Shown here: positions 23,162-31,961 of the stretch, one piece after another | Layout of the letters: every line of letters starts with the position of its first letter | Position numbering within the stretch: position 1 is the first letter of the stretch | IMG/VR virus record: IMGVR_UViG_3300022750_000023 | Span: 1 to 44,206 of that record | DNA from: a virus | Reading direction: 5' to 3' (one strand) | Length of the DNA: 44,206 nt | Made by a program: the position numbers and the translations under genes | Notes under the pieces: generated by a model | The model's database searches: none | Seen by the model: the letters and a program-made list of their open reading frames with translations, nothing else | Told to the model about the DNA's origin: nothing

Positions 23162-23787
23162 TGAATTTAATAAGAACCCGTAAAACCTATTCATCCTGCA
23201 ACGAGCTGCCATTACACAACTTCATAATGATAGTTGTTAAGAACGACTTATCCATGCTTTATTCAGAGCCTAACAGGTTTATATATAAGGAAGCTGATTT
23301 GAATGAAATATGGCATATCATATTTACCGAATACAACGAACTAACCAAGAACGAAAGTGCATTCCATGTGCTAAGCTTGGTTAAGGACATCACAGTAATT
23401 AATTTTAAGCTTCAGCAGATACAATCGGCTGTTGATATACTATTCAAATACAGATCAGCCCACCATTTTCCAGAACTAATTGATATGCTAAAATCGATGG
23501 GATTTATAAGATATTCCTACTCTGATGAAACTATTGAAAATGACCTTAGGTCAATTATCATGGAGGCTAAGAAGATGGTTTTCGACCTTCAACAACATGA
23601 AAGGGAATATAAAGAAGCTACCGAAGATAATGGCAAATCTGCCACAATACAAGACTATATCGACCTCATAGCTCAACTTTCAAAATACATGGGATTTCCC
23701 ATCGACAAATTTAGGACTACTGTTTCAGAGTTTATTTCGTACCTTAACGACTTTAAACGAGCAAACACTCCTAAAGATGGCAAATAG
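23161..23787 (+). CDS. Tail assembly chaperone candidate
   Basis: 208 aa, helical, acidic, no motif. It lies immediately upstream of the tape measure gene and overlaps it by 11 nt, the standard place for tail assembly chaperones. I saw no slippery site or second overlapping frame, so the usual frameshifted G/GT pair is absent or replaced. Confidence 0.5.
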   Translation: MNLIRTRKTYSSCNELPLHNFIMIVVKNDLSMLYSEPNRFIYKEADLNEIWHIIFTEYNELTKNESAFHVLSLVKDITVINFKLQQIQSAVDILFKYRSAHHFPELIDMLKSMGFIRYSYSDETIENDLRSIIMEAKKMVFDLQQHEREYKEATEDNGKSATIQDYIDLIAQLSKYMGFPIDKFRTTVSEFISYLNDFKRANTPKDGK

Positions 23788-26743
23788 TCAAAGTATAGAT
23801 GAAATTGTAAGCCCTAAGGCCATTCAAGGGCTTATAGATTTAGAACAAAGATTATTAACTGCAGATAAGGCTATGGCAACCGCCATTGTTAATGCTAAAA
23901 AATATACTGAGGTTTTGGCTTCTGCAAAAGGTTTTGGCGCTGTTGAAAAAGCCGCAGCAAATGCGGAACTTTATCAGCAGAAAGTTATAAAGGCTACGGC
24001 TCAGGCTCAAGCGGCAGAAGAGAGATTATCAGCAGCAAGGCAAAAGGCACAGGATAAAATAGATGCAATAGAAGCCAAGAGGGCGGCTAATGAAGCTAAA
24101 CAAGTTGAACGTGATAATGAAAAACTAAAAAGAATAGAGCAGATTGAAGCTAGGGAAACAGAAAGATTACAAAAACAACAATTAGCAGAACAACAGGAAA
24201 TAAGCTCATCACAATTAATAACTGCTCAACAGGCAAATGAAGCTACTGCAAGAGGATTAGCAAACAGAGAGAGAGAGGTAACTGCAGATACGGCTAAACA
24301 AACAGCATTAGAAATAGAACAAGAAAGACAAGCTATAATCGCAAATACTAGGGAGCTAAGAAATAATGCTAGAGAACAAAATGCGGCTAAAGGTAGCTTA
24401 GAGCAAAGAAGATTAGCCTTAATTCGTTTAAGAAACACATTTGACAATCTTAATGAAGCCGAAAGAAATTCACCTTTTGGACAAAGGCTTATTAGGGTAA
24501 TTCCTCAACTTAATGAACAGGTATTACAACTAGAAAGGTCTACAGGAAGGGCGCAAAGAAATGTCGGCAACTATGGGGGTGCTTTTGGTAGAATACAGCA
24601 AGGTGCAGAGCGTGCTTTTGGTGTGCTAAAAAATATAGCTAACTTTTTGCCCGGCTTAGGTCTTGCCGGACTTATAGGATTATTAGTTGATCCTATTGTT
24701 GATGCTATTTCTAAAATGGACATCTTCAAAACAAAAATATCAGAAACAGCAGAGGTAACTGCATTAGCTTCGTCTGAATACAAAAAGGCTACATCAGATG
24801 TTACAGCCCTTGGAACGTCAATAAGTGAATTTCAGAATGGCACTATTTCCAAAAAGGAATTGGTAGATAGATATAATTCAAGTATTGGTGAAACAGTAGG
24901 TAAATTACAGACTGCTACAGAGGTAGAAGATTTCTACAATAAAAAATCAGCTGCATTTGTTCAGGCTACCCTATTAAGGGCTGAAGCTCAGGCGGCATTA
25001 AATGTAGCCACTGATAAAAGTTCAGAAGCCCTAACTAAACAGATTGAAGGACCAGGAGTAGTTGAATATATCAAAGGTATTGGACTTGCCATCGTGGAGG
25101 GTAAAGCATTAAATTTAGAGTCGGTAAAACTAAATGCAAACTTAGCAAACTTGACAGGTGTAGGGGAATTGAAGCAGGAAGCTAGAGAGGCGGGAAAGCT
25201 TTATGACGATTTACAAAAGAGAGCTGATATTTATGCTAAAAGAAATGGGCTTGATTTCAGTAAGCATACTAATGGTGTTGATCCAGCTATCCAAGCTAGA
25301 AAGAATGCGGCTGCTTTGGTTCAGGTTCAGATCAACACCGTAAAAGAACAGCAATCTCTTTATAAAGAACAATTAGATAATGAGAATTTTAGCCTTGATA
25401 CTAGGCTTACCGCTCAACAAAGATTTGAAGAAAGATCTATAAGAATTTCAATGCTGGAAGCTGAAAAATCAAAAGCCGAAAAGAAAAACAGTTATGAGGA
25501 AATATTAGCCATTGAGAGTAAACAACAAAGCGATCAGAATACGATTATATCAGAAGGATTTAAGCAAAGAAATAGCATTATACTATTCTATTCAAGTCAA
25601 GAAGAAAAACAAAGGATTTATGAAAATCAAAAAGTTATTACTGATATTCAAAAGCAACGGGATGATGAATTAGCCAATTTAATTTTAGCTTATCAGAATA
25701 AAGGTGATTACAGTTTAAAAGCTCAGGAAAAATTAGAAGCCGATCGGCTTGCGCTTATAAACAAATATAATATAAAGGAAGTATATGAGCAGATTGCACA
25801 AGCTCAAAAACTTATTGATATAAGAAAAGCCCTTGGTTATGATACCGCCAAAGAGGAAGCAGAACTATCAGCTTTGAATGTAAGGAGTAAAGAGCTTGAG
25901 GTTAATGCTTATAAAAAATTAGGTAAAGAAATATTAAACGATGAAAAGGAAAGATTTTTAAGATTAAAGGATATTGGGCAGGAATTATTTAATTTCAGCA
26001 GATCTATTGTAAGTGGTATTTATGATAAGAGGGTTGATGCGTTAAATAAAGAAGCTGATATAATTTCTAAAAATACTGAGATACAAATAGACAATGTAAA
26101 CAATAGTACTCTTTCAGAGCAAGAAAAGGCCGATAAAATAGCAGTAATCCAGGCTAATGCGGCAAATAAACAATTGCAGATTGAGGAAAGAGTGCGACAA
26201 GAGAAAAGAAGAGCGGCCATAGCTGATAAGGCGTTTGCAATAAGTCAAGCTATTATAAATGGTGCTTTAGCGCAAACCAAAGTTGCTGCTCAAACAGGGG
26301 TTGCTACTTTTGTTTTCAGTCCTCTTGTTGCGGCACTTACCGCTATTCAAATAGCCTCTATAATCGCCCAACCAATACCCAAATTTGAAAAAGGCGGTAC
26401 TGTTAAAAAAGATGGTATTATCATGACAGGTGAAAAGGGACACGAATTAAGGATCAATCCTGATGGATCTAAAGAATTGACCGATAACAAGGCTAACCTA
26501 TCATTTGCGAAAGCGGGTACCAGGATCATTTCTAATCCTGAAACTGTTAGAATGATGGCTAAGCCTGATAAAATCGATTACGAGGGCAAATCATGGGATG
26601 TAGCGCCATTGATAGCTGAAAGCAAACGATCAACCAAGGAATTGAAATCAACAGTTAAGAAACTGGTTAGCAAGAATAGGCATGCTGAAAATACTGCTAA
26701 CATCAGCAAAACACAGGCATGGATTAAAAGAAACTTTTCGTAA
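23777..26743 (+). CDS. Tape measure protein
   Basis: 988 aa, the longest gene. Long Ala/Glu/Lys/Gln-rich coiled-coil stretches (about 60-260 and 560-840), a hydrophobic segment near 285-310 (FLPGLGLAGLIGLLVDPIV), and a C-terminal hydrophobic region followed by KFEKGGTVKKDGIIMTGEKG, common in tape measures of this group. By the usual ~0.15 nm per residue the tail would be about 150 nm. It sets tail length and helps DNA entry. Confidence 0.9.
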   Translation: MANSQSIDEIVSPKAIQGLIDLEQRLLTADKAMATAIVNAKKYTEVLASAKGFGAVEKAAANAELYQQKVIKATAQAQAAEERLSAARQKAQDKIDAIEAKRAANEAKQVERDNEKLKRIEQIEARETERLQKQQLAEQQEISSSQLITAQQANEATARGLANREREVTADTAKQTALEIEQERQAIIANTRELRNNAREQNAAKGSLEQRRLALIRLRNTFDNLNEAERNSPFGQRLIRVIPQLNEQVLQLERSTGRAQRNVGNYGGAFGRIQQGAERAFGVLKNIANFLPGLGLAGLIGLLVDPIVDAISKMDIFKTKISETAEVTALASSEYKKATSDVTALGTSISEFQNGTISKKELVDRYNSSIGETVGKLQTATEVEDFYNKKSAAFVQATLLRAEAQAALNVATDKSSEALTKQIEGPGVVEYIKGIGLAIVEGKALNLESVKLNANLANLTGVGELKQEAREAGKLYDDLQKRADIYAKRNGLDFSKHTNGVDPAIQARKNAAALVQVQINTVKEQQSLYKEQLDNENFSLDTRLTAQQRFEERSIRISMLEAEKSKAEKKNSYEEILAIESKQQSDQNTIISEGFKQRNSIILFYSSQEEKQRIYENQKVITDIQKQRDDELANLILAYQNKGDYSLKAQEKLEADRLALINKYNIKEVYEQIAQAQKLIDIRKALGYDTAKEEAELSALNVRSKELEVNAYKKLGKEILNDEKERFLRLKDIGQELFNFSRSIVSGIYDKRVDALNKEADIISKNTEIQIDNVNNSTLSEQEKADKIAVIQANAANKQLQIEERVRQEKRRAAIADKAFAISQAIINGALAQTKVAAQTGVATFVFSPLVAALTAIQIASIIAQPIPKFEKGGTVKKDGIIMTGEKGHELRINPDGSKELTDNKANLSFAKAGTRIISNPETVRMMAKPDKIDYEGKSWDVAPLIAESKRSTKELKSTVKKLVSKNRHAENTANISKTQAWIKRNFS

Positions 26744-26750
26744 CTAAATT

Positions 26751-26786
26751 GTTGCATACAGGCAATTGTTATTACTTGTATATTTG
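26751..26786 (+). promoter_or_regulatory. Possible promoter of the RNA locus (TATATTTG)
   Basis: TATATTTG at 26779-26786 is a perfect -7 box. Upstream, GTTGCATACAGGCAA at 26751 resembles the phage-class box, but with 13 nt instead of 12 between them. Likely drives the RNAs up to the terminator at 27204. Confidence 0.5.
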
Positions 26787-26834
26787 GTCATTGGTTTTAA
26801 GATTTGTTTGATTTAAGTTGAAAGTGAAACAATA

Positions 26835-26865
26835 GCCTCGCACTGAAATAAATGCGGGGCTTTGT
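26835..26865 (+). terminator. Hairpin, probable terminator after the tape measure gene
   Basis: GCCTCGCA (26835-26842)/TGCGGGGC (26853-26860), 8 bp with one G-T pair, followed by TTTGTT. The T-tract is imperfect, so partial read-through into the RNA locus is possible. Confidence 0.6.
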
Positions 26866-26890
26866 TGGCGAGAGCGGTTAATTTAGATGA

Positions 26891-26940
26891 TGGGCGGTTA
26901 TAGATATGCAATAGTTGTCATTCCCGCCCACTTCTTTAAA
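26891..26940 (+). ncRNA. Structured RNA element upstream of the tRNA
   Basis: TGGGCGG (26891-26897)/CCGCCCA (26934-26940) is a perfect 7-bp stem. Its interior can fold again (ATGCAA with TTGTCAT, one bulge). No T-tract, no reading frame. It ends 9 nt before the tRNA 5' end and may guide processing. Confidence 0.4.
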
Positions 26941-26949
26941 ATCTTAAAT

Positions 26950-27022
26950 GTTCCTTAAGGCAAAGTGGTTGCGCCGTTGGTTTTTCGAACCAAAGAAGCG
27001 GGTTCGATCCCCGCAGGGAATA
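26950..27022 (+). tRNA. tRNA-Glu (anticodon TTC)
   Basis: 73 nt with acceptor GTTCCTT/AGGGAAT (two G-T pairs), D arm GGC/GCC with an 11-nt loop containing GTGG, anticodon arm TTGGT-TTTTCGA-ACCAA (anticodon TTC at 34-36, tRNA-Glu), 4-nt variable loop, T arm GCGGG-TTCGATC-CCCGC and discriminator A at 27022. CCA is not encoded, as in Bacteroidota. Serves GAA codons, which are abundant in this A/T-rich genome. Confidence 0.85.
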
Positions 27023-27042
27023 CAACAATTTAGAGCGAGAAA

Positions 27043-27156
27043 GTCGTGAAGCAATCGATTAGCGAAGAACGACAACAGAACAAGTTAATTATTTGCCCGT
27101 TTGTTCGGGGCGTATGACCTCATACACAAAATAATTGAACATGAGCCGAGGTCGGC
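27043..27156 (+). ncRNA. Predicted RNA with a three-way junction
   Basis: GTCGT (27043-27047)/ACGAC (27069-27073). Then a 10-bp stem TTAATTATTT (27085-27094)/AAATAATTGA (27129-27138) encloses two hairpins, GCCC/GGGC (27095-27098, 27108-27111) and GTATG-ACCT-CATAC (27112-27125). A last hairpin GCCG-AGGT-CGGC lies at 27145-27156. No reading frame competes. Ends in the terminator at 27173-27204. Function unknown. Confidence 0.5.
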
Positions 27157-27172
27157 AGTGAAGATTGATTTA

Positions 27173-27204
27173 AAACCACATTATTAATTTAGTGTGGTTT
27201 TTTT
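27173..27204 (+). terminator. Rho-independent terminator of the RNA locus
   Basis: AAACCACA (27173-27180)/TGTGGTTT (27193-27200) plus T-tract to 27204. The next promoter box begins 2 nt later. Confidence 0.85.
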
Positions 27205-27205
27205 A

Positions 27206-27213
27206 TATCTTTA
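27206..27213 (+). promoter_or_regulatory. Promoter box TATCTTTA before the baseplate gene
   Basis: TATCTTTA fits TAnnTTTG except for the last base. The same T-tract/TATCTTTA arrangement follows the terminators at 30281 and 37916. ATG 27218 is 5 nt after the box. No clear upstream box was seen. Confidence 0.5.
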
Positions 27214-27217
27214 CTTT

Positions 27218-29224
27218 ATGGGCGCAATGGGCAATAAATTCAGATACTATCTAACCTATCAAGGTATTCGACAAGAAATAGTATTTGCACCCCAATCATG
27301 GGACACTGAAACAATAGGGCAATATAAGCGTGATTTAGGCGGTTACTTTGGACTAATCAGATCATTAAGCTTACCATTGTCATTTGTTAAAGATGCTTAC
27401 CAAAGGCTTAGAAATGCTTTCCTTAACGATGGAATAGAAGCAGGTGTAAGACTTGAAGTTGATGAGAGGCAAAACGATTGGTCATACCTTAACATATTTT
27501 ATGGAGACTTAGACTTTTCACAGTTCAAACCCAATGGCATAACCTACGAAGTCCCATTGATGGAGGCGGGAATTGGTAAGCAGGTAAAGGCTAAGGAAGG
27601 TATTAAGTACGAATACCTATTGGAAGGTGATGATGTGGTAAACATTGTTCTTCCTGGAATACAGTTTGAGGAAAAGGCAATATTTGTACCGAACTATGTT
27701 GATACGACGTCATTAAATTCTGCAAAAAGGTTTACCATTGGAATAAACCTAACAAATAGTGGTTTTAAGTCTGGATTTGTTATATCACAAAGTACATTGC
27801 AAAGAAATGCAGCTGATACTGATGATTTCACGGGTGACTTTTTTGTTAGGGGTAATAGGGTTTCTGGAGTGCTAATAAATATTAAGGGCAACTTAAAGGG
27901 GTATATTAGACATAACCCGATAGAAAATGAACTATCAGAGCTCTACCTGATGAATACTGTTACTAAGGAAAGGGTTTATACGTTCGTTTCAAAAGATGGC
28001 ACTGGATCTATAGAAAGCTTTGATGTAGATTTTGATTTTAATTATACACTGCCATTTTCTCAAGGACTGTGCATTTATTCAAGAGTAAATAACGGAGGTG
28101 GCAACGTTAGCTATGTCGCCACAAATGAAGGTGAAATTAATGTTAGTTACGCTACTGTTTCGGATCCATCAAATTGCAAGGGAATAAAAGCGTATGACCT
28201 TTTCAAAAGGATTTCACAAAGGATATTGCCTGATGTACCCATCAATTCGGTGCTTATCAACTCGCAATGGAAAAACCTGATATTTACATGTGGAACAGCC
28301 ATAAGGGAGCTTGACAAACCAAAGATAAAGATAACGTTTAAGGAGTTCTTCGATACTTTCAATGCAATTACTGATGCTGCTTTTGGGCTTGATAACGGAG
28401 TTGCTAGACTAGAGGAAGGTTATTACTTCGCTAGAAACACGATGATAATGGATATCGGCAATGTAAATTCATGTGAAGCCTCATTCTGTGAAGAACTTGC
28501 CGGCAACCTTGTAAAGATAGGCTATAATGATGGTAATACCGAAGATGAAAATGGACTAGAAGAATACAACAGCGGTCAAGAATATGAACTACCATTGAGC
28601 AGGGTTCAAAAGGAGATACCTTGGATATCCCCAACTAGAGCAGATCAGTACGGAATTGAAAGACTTAGGGTATTGTTCAATATAACCAAGCAATCAACTT
28701 CTGATACCTCAAGCGATAACGATACGTTTATGATCGATTGCTATCAGGATGGGGTAAACTATAAACCTATACTAGGCTCAACATACGATAGCATAACAGG
28801 GCTTTCATTCCCCTTATCAGCTTATAACCTAAGGTTGACACCAAAGCAGAATTTACTTAGGCATTCGGGCTATTTGGCTTCTATATTGGATAGGCAAAAC
28901 GGAAGGACAATCGAGTTTGGAAGCGGAACTAAGAATACTGATTTGGTAACGATTAAAGATGGGGTTAGGGTTGCAGAAGGAGAAGGAGTCGCCGTTTCAT
29001 CATTGGATGGAAAATACTTCCAACCATATATCTTCAATTTAAAAGGTAAAATTCCAGTTAATGCAATGCGGTTAATGGATAGTACACCTTTCGGCTATGT
29101 AAGGTTTAACTTTAACGATATCGTTGCGGAGGGATTTATAATTATGGTTTCTCAATCACTTGGTGATAACTCAGAAAGGGAATTACAACTTTTAGCAACG
29201 GCAACAAGTAATATTCCAGTGTAG
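27218..29224 (+). CDS. Tail hub/baseplate protein
   Basis: 668 aa from ATG 27218 (a GTG at 27194 lies in the terminator). Position after the tape measure gene and features such as SWDTETIGQYKRDLGGYFG and LKGKIPVNAMRLMDSTPF fit the large distal tail/baseplate proteins of Bacteroidota siphophages. Domain boundaries cannot be drawn by eye. Likely links tail tip and receptor-binding proteins. Confidence 0.65.
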   Translation: MGAMGNKFRYYLTYQGIRQEIVFAPQSWDTETIGQYKRDLGGYFGLIRSLSLPLSFVKDAYQRLRNAFLNDGIEAGVRLEVDERQNDWSYLNIFYGDLDFSQFKPNGITYEVPLMEAGIGKQVKAKEGIKYEYLLEGDDVVNIVLPGIQFEEKAIFVPNYVDTTSLNSAKRFTIGINLTNSGFKSGFVISQSTLQRNAADTDDFTGDFFVRGNRVSGVLINIKGNLKGYIRHNPIENELSELYLMNTVTKERVYTFVSKDGTGSIESFDVDFDFNYTLPFSQGLCIYSRVNNGGGNVSYVATNEGEINVSYATVSDPSNCKGIKAYDLFKRISQRILPDVPINSVLINSQWKNLIFTCGTAIRELDKPKIKITFKEFFDTFNAITDAAFGLDNGVARLEEGYYFARNTMIMDIGNVNSCEASFCEELAGNLVKIGYNDGNTEDENGLEEYNSGQEYELPLSRVQKEIPWISPTRADQYGIERLRVLFNITKQSTSDTSSDNDTFMIDCYQDGVNYKPILGSTYDSITGLSFPLSAYNLRLTPKQNLLRHSGYLASILDRQNGRTIEFGSGTKNTDLVTIKDGVRVAEGEGVAVSSLDGKYFQPYIFNLKGKIPVNAMRLMDSTPFGYVRFNFNDIVAEGFIIMVSQSLGDNSERELQLLATATSNIPV

Positions 29225-29231
29225 CACACTT

Positions 29232-29266
29232 GTTACATTTTTGTGTTTGTTTTTGATATATATTGC
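29232..29266 (+). promoter_or_regulatory. Phage-class promoter of cassette A
   Basis: GTTACATTTTTGTGT (29232-29246), 12 nt, TATATTGC (29259-29266). The upstream box is diverged after GTTACA, but spacing is exact. Starts a self-contained unit in the tail region. Confidence 0.65.
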
Positions 29267-29289
29267 ACTCAATTAAAAATAACGAAAAA

Positions 29290-29679
29290 ATGGCAATACC
29301 CTACATTCATTGCTTGGCATCGGCTAAGCGTTTCGGTGGAATACCAGAAGATTACTTAGACATTCACGAATTAATGGACAGTTCAAAAGCAGCGTTTCCT
29401 AATAACGGTCACCGTGTTTTAACACATAATTCATGGTTTGTGGTGACTATTCTACCTAAAGTATTTGGACACCAAAGGAAAAACTCAGACGGTAAAACTT
29501 ATAATGTTAAAGACATTGGGGAATACCACATCTTAGAAGATTTTAGAATGAGGTTTATCCCTAGCGTTCAAGATTACCTAGAGCATTTAGACATACAGAC
29601 TTGGATGAATAATGGCGGTGGAGTGCCTAACCGATTAAGGAACAAATCAAAAGAAACAATTGAAAAATTAAACGATTAA
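29290..29679 (+). CDS. DUF6915-like protein (cassette A)
   Basis: 129 aa from ATG 29290 (the TTG at 29263 is inside the promoter). IPYIHCLASAKRFGGIPEDY, LDIHELMDSSKAAFPNNGHR, and a DIGEYHILEDFRMRFIP segment match what I recall of DUF6915, with conserved His residues and a GG-x2-EDY motif. Function unknown. The leader ATTAAAAATAACGAAAA is nearly the same as at the AAA+ gene (38235). It is inserted between two tail genes and is read from its own promoter. Confidence 0.7.
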   Translation: MAIPYIHCLASAKRFGGIPEDYLDIHELMDSSKAAFPNNGHRVLTHNSWFVVTILPKVFGHQRKNSDGKTYNVKDIGEYHILEDFRMRFIPSVQDYLEHLDIQTWMNNGGGVPNRLRNKSKETIEKLND

Positions 29680-29684
29680 TTATT

Positions 29685-30203
29685 ATGTCAACATTAGAAA
29701 CTATTAAAGAAAAATTAGCGATCATAGCTAAACAAAAAAAAGAAATGGTAGAAGCGTTAAGAAAAGATTTTGCTCCCATGTTCAAAGAATTTTTCGATAA
29801 ATCAAATGGACTTATTAAGTCTATTGGTTGGACTCAGTACACGCCTTATTTTAATGATGGAGATGAATGTGTTTTTAGGGTTAATTCTGATTTAGATTAC
29901 GGATTAAGGTTTAATGACGAAACCGTGGACGAAACTGATTTAATCACAATCAGCGAATACGTTGCCGTTAAATATTTAAAAAACGATGGCTCTTATGAAA
30001 AGTGGTTAGATAAATATCCAGAAGATAAAATTGATCCTATCAAACACAAAAACCAACTTGATTTAATCAAAATTCTAAATGAAGTAAGCGAGGTTTTAAA
30101 ATCAATACCCGAGGATTTCATGAAAGATTTGTTTGGTGACCATGTTGAAGTTACTGTAAAATCTGACGGTACAATTGAAACAGAAGAATACAAACACGAT
30201 TAA
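29685..30203 (+). CDS. Cassette A second protein, hypothetical (172 aa)
   Basis: MSTLETIKEKLAIIAKQKKE then SIGWTQYTPYFNDGDECVF and FRVNSDLDYGLRF, a block I have the impression of seeing in other large-phage and Bacteroidota-phage proteins, without known activity. Acidic C-terminus. Follows the DUF6915 gene by 5 nt and ends before the conserved 3' stem-loop. Accessory protein by context. Confidence 0.7.
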   Translation: MSTLETIKEKLAIIAKQKKEMVEALRKDFAPMFKEFFDKSNGLIKSIGWTQYTPYFNDGDECVFRVNSDLDYGLRFNDETVDETDLITISEYVAVKYLKNDGSYEKWLDKYPEDKIDPIKHKNQLDLIKILNEVSEVLKSIPEDFMKDLFGDHVEVTVKSDGTIETEEYKHD

Positions 30204-30213
30204 AAAGGTACTT

Positions 30214-30239
30214 CGTTAAGTTTGTCGTTATTCTTAACG
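30214..30239 (+). promoter_or_regulatory. Conserved 3' stem-loop, copy A
   Basis: CGTTAAG (30214-30220), loop TTTGTCGTTATT, CTTAACG (30233-30239). The copy at 39145-39170 has the same loop (one change) and a stem where pair T-A is replaced by C-G. Both lie between a gene end and a terminator. Confidence 0.7.
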
Positions 30240-30246
30240 ATGATAA

Positions 30247-30281
30247 GCCGTTTACAATTAATTTTTGTAAGCGGTTTTTTT
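30247..30281 (+). terminator. Rho-independent terminator of cassette A
   Basis: GCCGTTTACA (30247-30256)/TGTAAGCGGT (30266-30275), 10 bp with two G-T pairs, then a T-tract to 30281. Closes the DUF6915 unit. Confidence 0.9.
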
Positions 30282-30286
30282 ATTTA

Positions 30287-30294
30287 TATCTTTA
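30287..30294 (+). promoter_or_regulatory. Promoter box TATCTTTA before the tail fibre gene
   Basis: TATCTTTA, 5 nt, then ATG 30300. Third-party support is the same arrangement at 27206. It restarts tail-gene transcription after cassette A. Confidence 0.5.
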
Positions 30295-30299
30295 ACACG

Positions 30300-31961
30300 A
30301 TGATACTAAAGCCAAGTTTGCTAAATCCTTTAAGGTTCATTGACACTGATAATCTAAACTCAGGGTTCGACGGTGATTTCTTTCAGCAGCAATTGGAATG
30401 GTATCAAAATCCTAAATGCTATTTTCAACCTTTTAATATTTCAGATAGTTTAGTATTACAAGTTTTAGCTGATGAATTTCCAGAGGATTTTCAGATAGTT
30501 GATGCGCTTACAAACTTTGTAGTTAAAAATGTTCCGTGGTCATTGTCAACATTCGTAATTAACAATCCAGACTATTTGGGATTTAACATTTACGAGATTG
30601 AATACTCTTTGGATGATCTTGGACAGGGCAAGTTTTACGGTTCATTGGGTGTTTACACAACCGAAGCTTTTGAGGTCAAATCAAAGCACCTTAATACGGT
30701 ACTCATAAAATACAAGAACTCTATAAATGACTATGACACCGTATTTTCTACGGGGATTGAATTTAGTTTTAGATGTCAGGCAAAGGTAGATTATGACAGT
30801 CCAAAAAATGATAGGGACGTTTATTTTGATCAAATCCATAATGCAACGCAATTAAGATCAGTCGGATTTAGGGTTTTCAAATTGTATCTAGGCTATTCTT
30901 ATGGGCTTCCTGAATGGGTTATAGATAAGGTTAATCTTATTCAGCAATGCGATCAGGTAACATATGACAATATTGCCTATCAGGTTTCACCAGAAGCAGA
31001 ATTTGATGTAGACAAGAATTTTGATAACAATTGGATGGGTGCAAACATAGAACTGCAACCTATTTCAAATAATTTTATTAGATTTACAACAAGTAACGAT
31101 CCAGAAGGACAAACATTCACTCCCGTGCAAAAGACAACGCCATATTACAACGTATCTTCAAACTTTAGCGTTTCGAGCTTGTTCAAGGACTATTCATTGC
31201 TTGAAAAGGTAATGGTTAAAAAACGTTCTGTTGGCAGCTTCATATTAAAGTTAGGCACATCAACAGGAAATAATGATATTGGAGAATTTACGATTAGTGA
31301 TGCTGGTAGCGTTAAAACGGTTGAATGGACTTTCACAGGTACTTCAAATGTTTACTTGACAATAGTATCAGCTACACCTATTGACATTGATGTTTTCCTA
31401 GTTTGGAAGCAATTGGATGAGCTACCTGTACCTATAAACCAGGATAATACACCAACAGATAATTTAGGTAAAAATGCTTTAATGTACTGGAGTGGTTCAG
31501 AAAGTGATTTTAATGATACTTGGGACATCGCAACAGGATTGGGTAAGGCAAATACAAAGTGGTCAAAATGGTGCATAGCTGGAACTAATGGGACTCAAGT
31601 TCTTGACGGAAAGGTGTTGATAGGTATTGATGTTACTAATCCTAGTGTGGACTATACTACATTAGGCGATAATGTTGGGAATACAGATAACGAGGTTACC
31701 ATTGCCAAGACAAACCTACCTGCAACGCCATTGAACGTATTGTCATCAACAGTAGCTGGAAATGGTTCTTCTATACCTACTTCAAGTAGTCCAATAGCGA
31801 GAGCTAGGGCGCAAAGTCCTGCTAATCCTTTGAACTATGAAGCAGTTCAGGGCAGTGGATCTGTTAACTTGGGTATTACATCTAACTTAGGCGAAGGGGT
31901 TAAATTGAATATCACTCCTGATGGGGTTATCGCCTTACCTATTATTAAATTGGTTGACTAA
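30300..31961 (+). CDS. Tail protein with collar-like C-terminus
   Basis: 553 aa from ATG 30300 (a TTG at 30222 lies in the upstream hairpins). The C-terminal ~130 residues (WSKWCIAGTNGTQVLDGKVL, EVTIAKTNLPATPL) resemble tail-collar/fibre domains with a TLT-xx-NLPA type motif. The N-terminal part (SGFDGDFFQQQLEWYQNPKC) is probably a baseplate-binding region. A receptor-binding or fibre protein. Confidence 0.65.
   Translation: MILKPSLLNPLRFIDTDNLNSGFDGDFFQQQLEWYQNPKCYFQPFNISDSLVLQVLADEFPEDFQIVDALTNFVVKNVPWSLSTFVINNPDYLGFNIYEIEYSLDDLGQGKFYGSLGVYTTEAFEVKSKHLNTVLIKYKNSINDYDTVFSTGIEFSFRCQAKVDYDSPKNDRDVYFDQIHNATQLRSVGFRVFKLYLGYSYGLPEWVIDKVNLIQQCDQVTYDNIAYQVSPEAEFDVDKNFDNNWMGANIELQPISNNFIRFTTSNDPEGQTFTPVQKTTPYYNVSSNFSVSSLFKDYSLLEKVMVKKRSVGSFILKLGTSTGNNDIGEFTISDAGSVKTVEWTFTGTSNVYLTIVSATPIDIDVFLVWKQLDELPVPINQDNTPTDNLGKNALMYWSGSESDFNDTWDIATGLGKANTKWSKWCIAGTNGTQVLDGKVLIGIDVTNPSVDYTTLGDNVGNTDNEVTIAKTNLPATPLNVLSSTVAGNGSSIPTSSSPIARARAQSPANPLNYEAVQGSGSVNLGITSNLGEGVKLNITPDGVIALPIIKLVD

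Noticed and set aside
23761-23790. Programmed frameshift between tail chaperone and tape measure
   Set aside because: No slippery heptamer near the overlap, and the second frame directly opens the tape measure gene.
24226-26529. Several minus-strand open frames inside the tape measure gene
   Set aside because: Shadow frames of an Ala/Glu-rich coding sequence; no promoter and no protein-like composition.
29263-29289. Longer start of the DUF6915-like gene at TTG 29263
   Set aside because: It lies inside the TATATTGC promoter box; family similarity begins at MAIPYIH.
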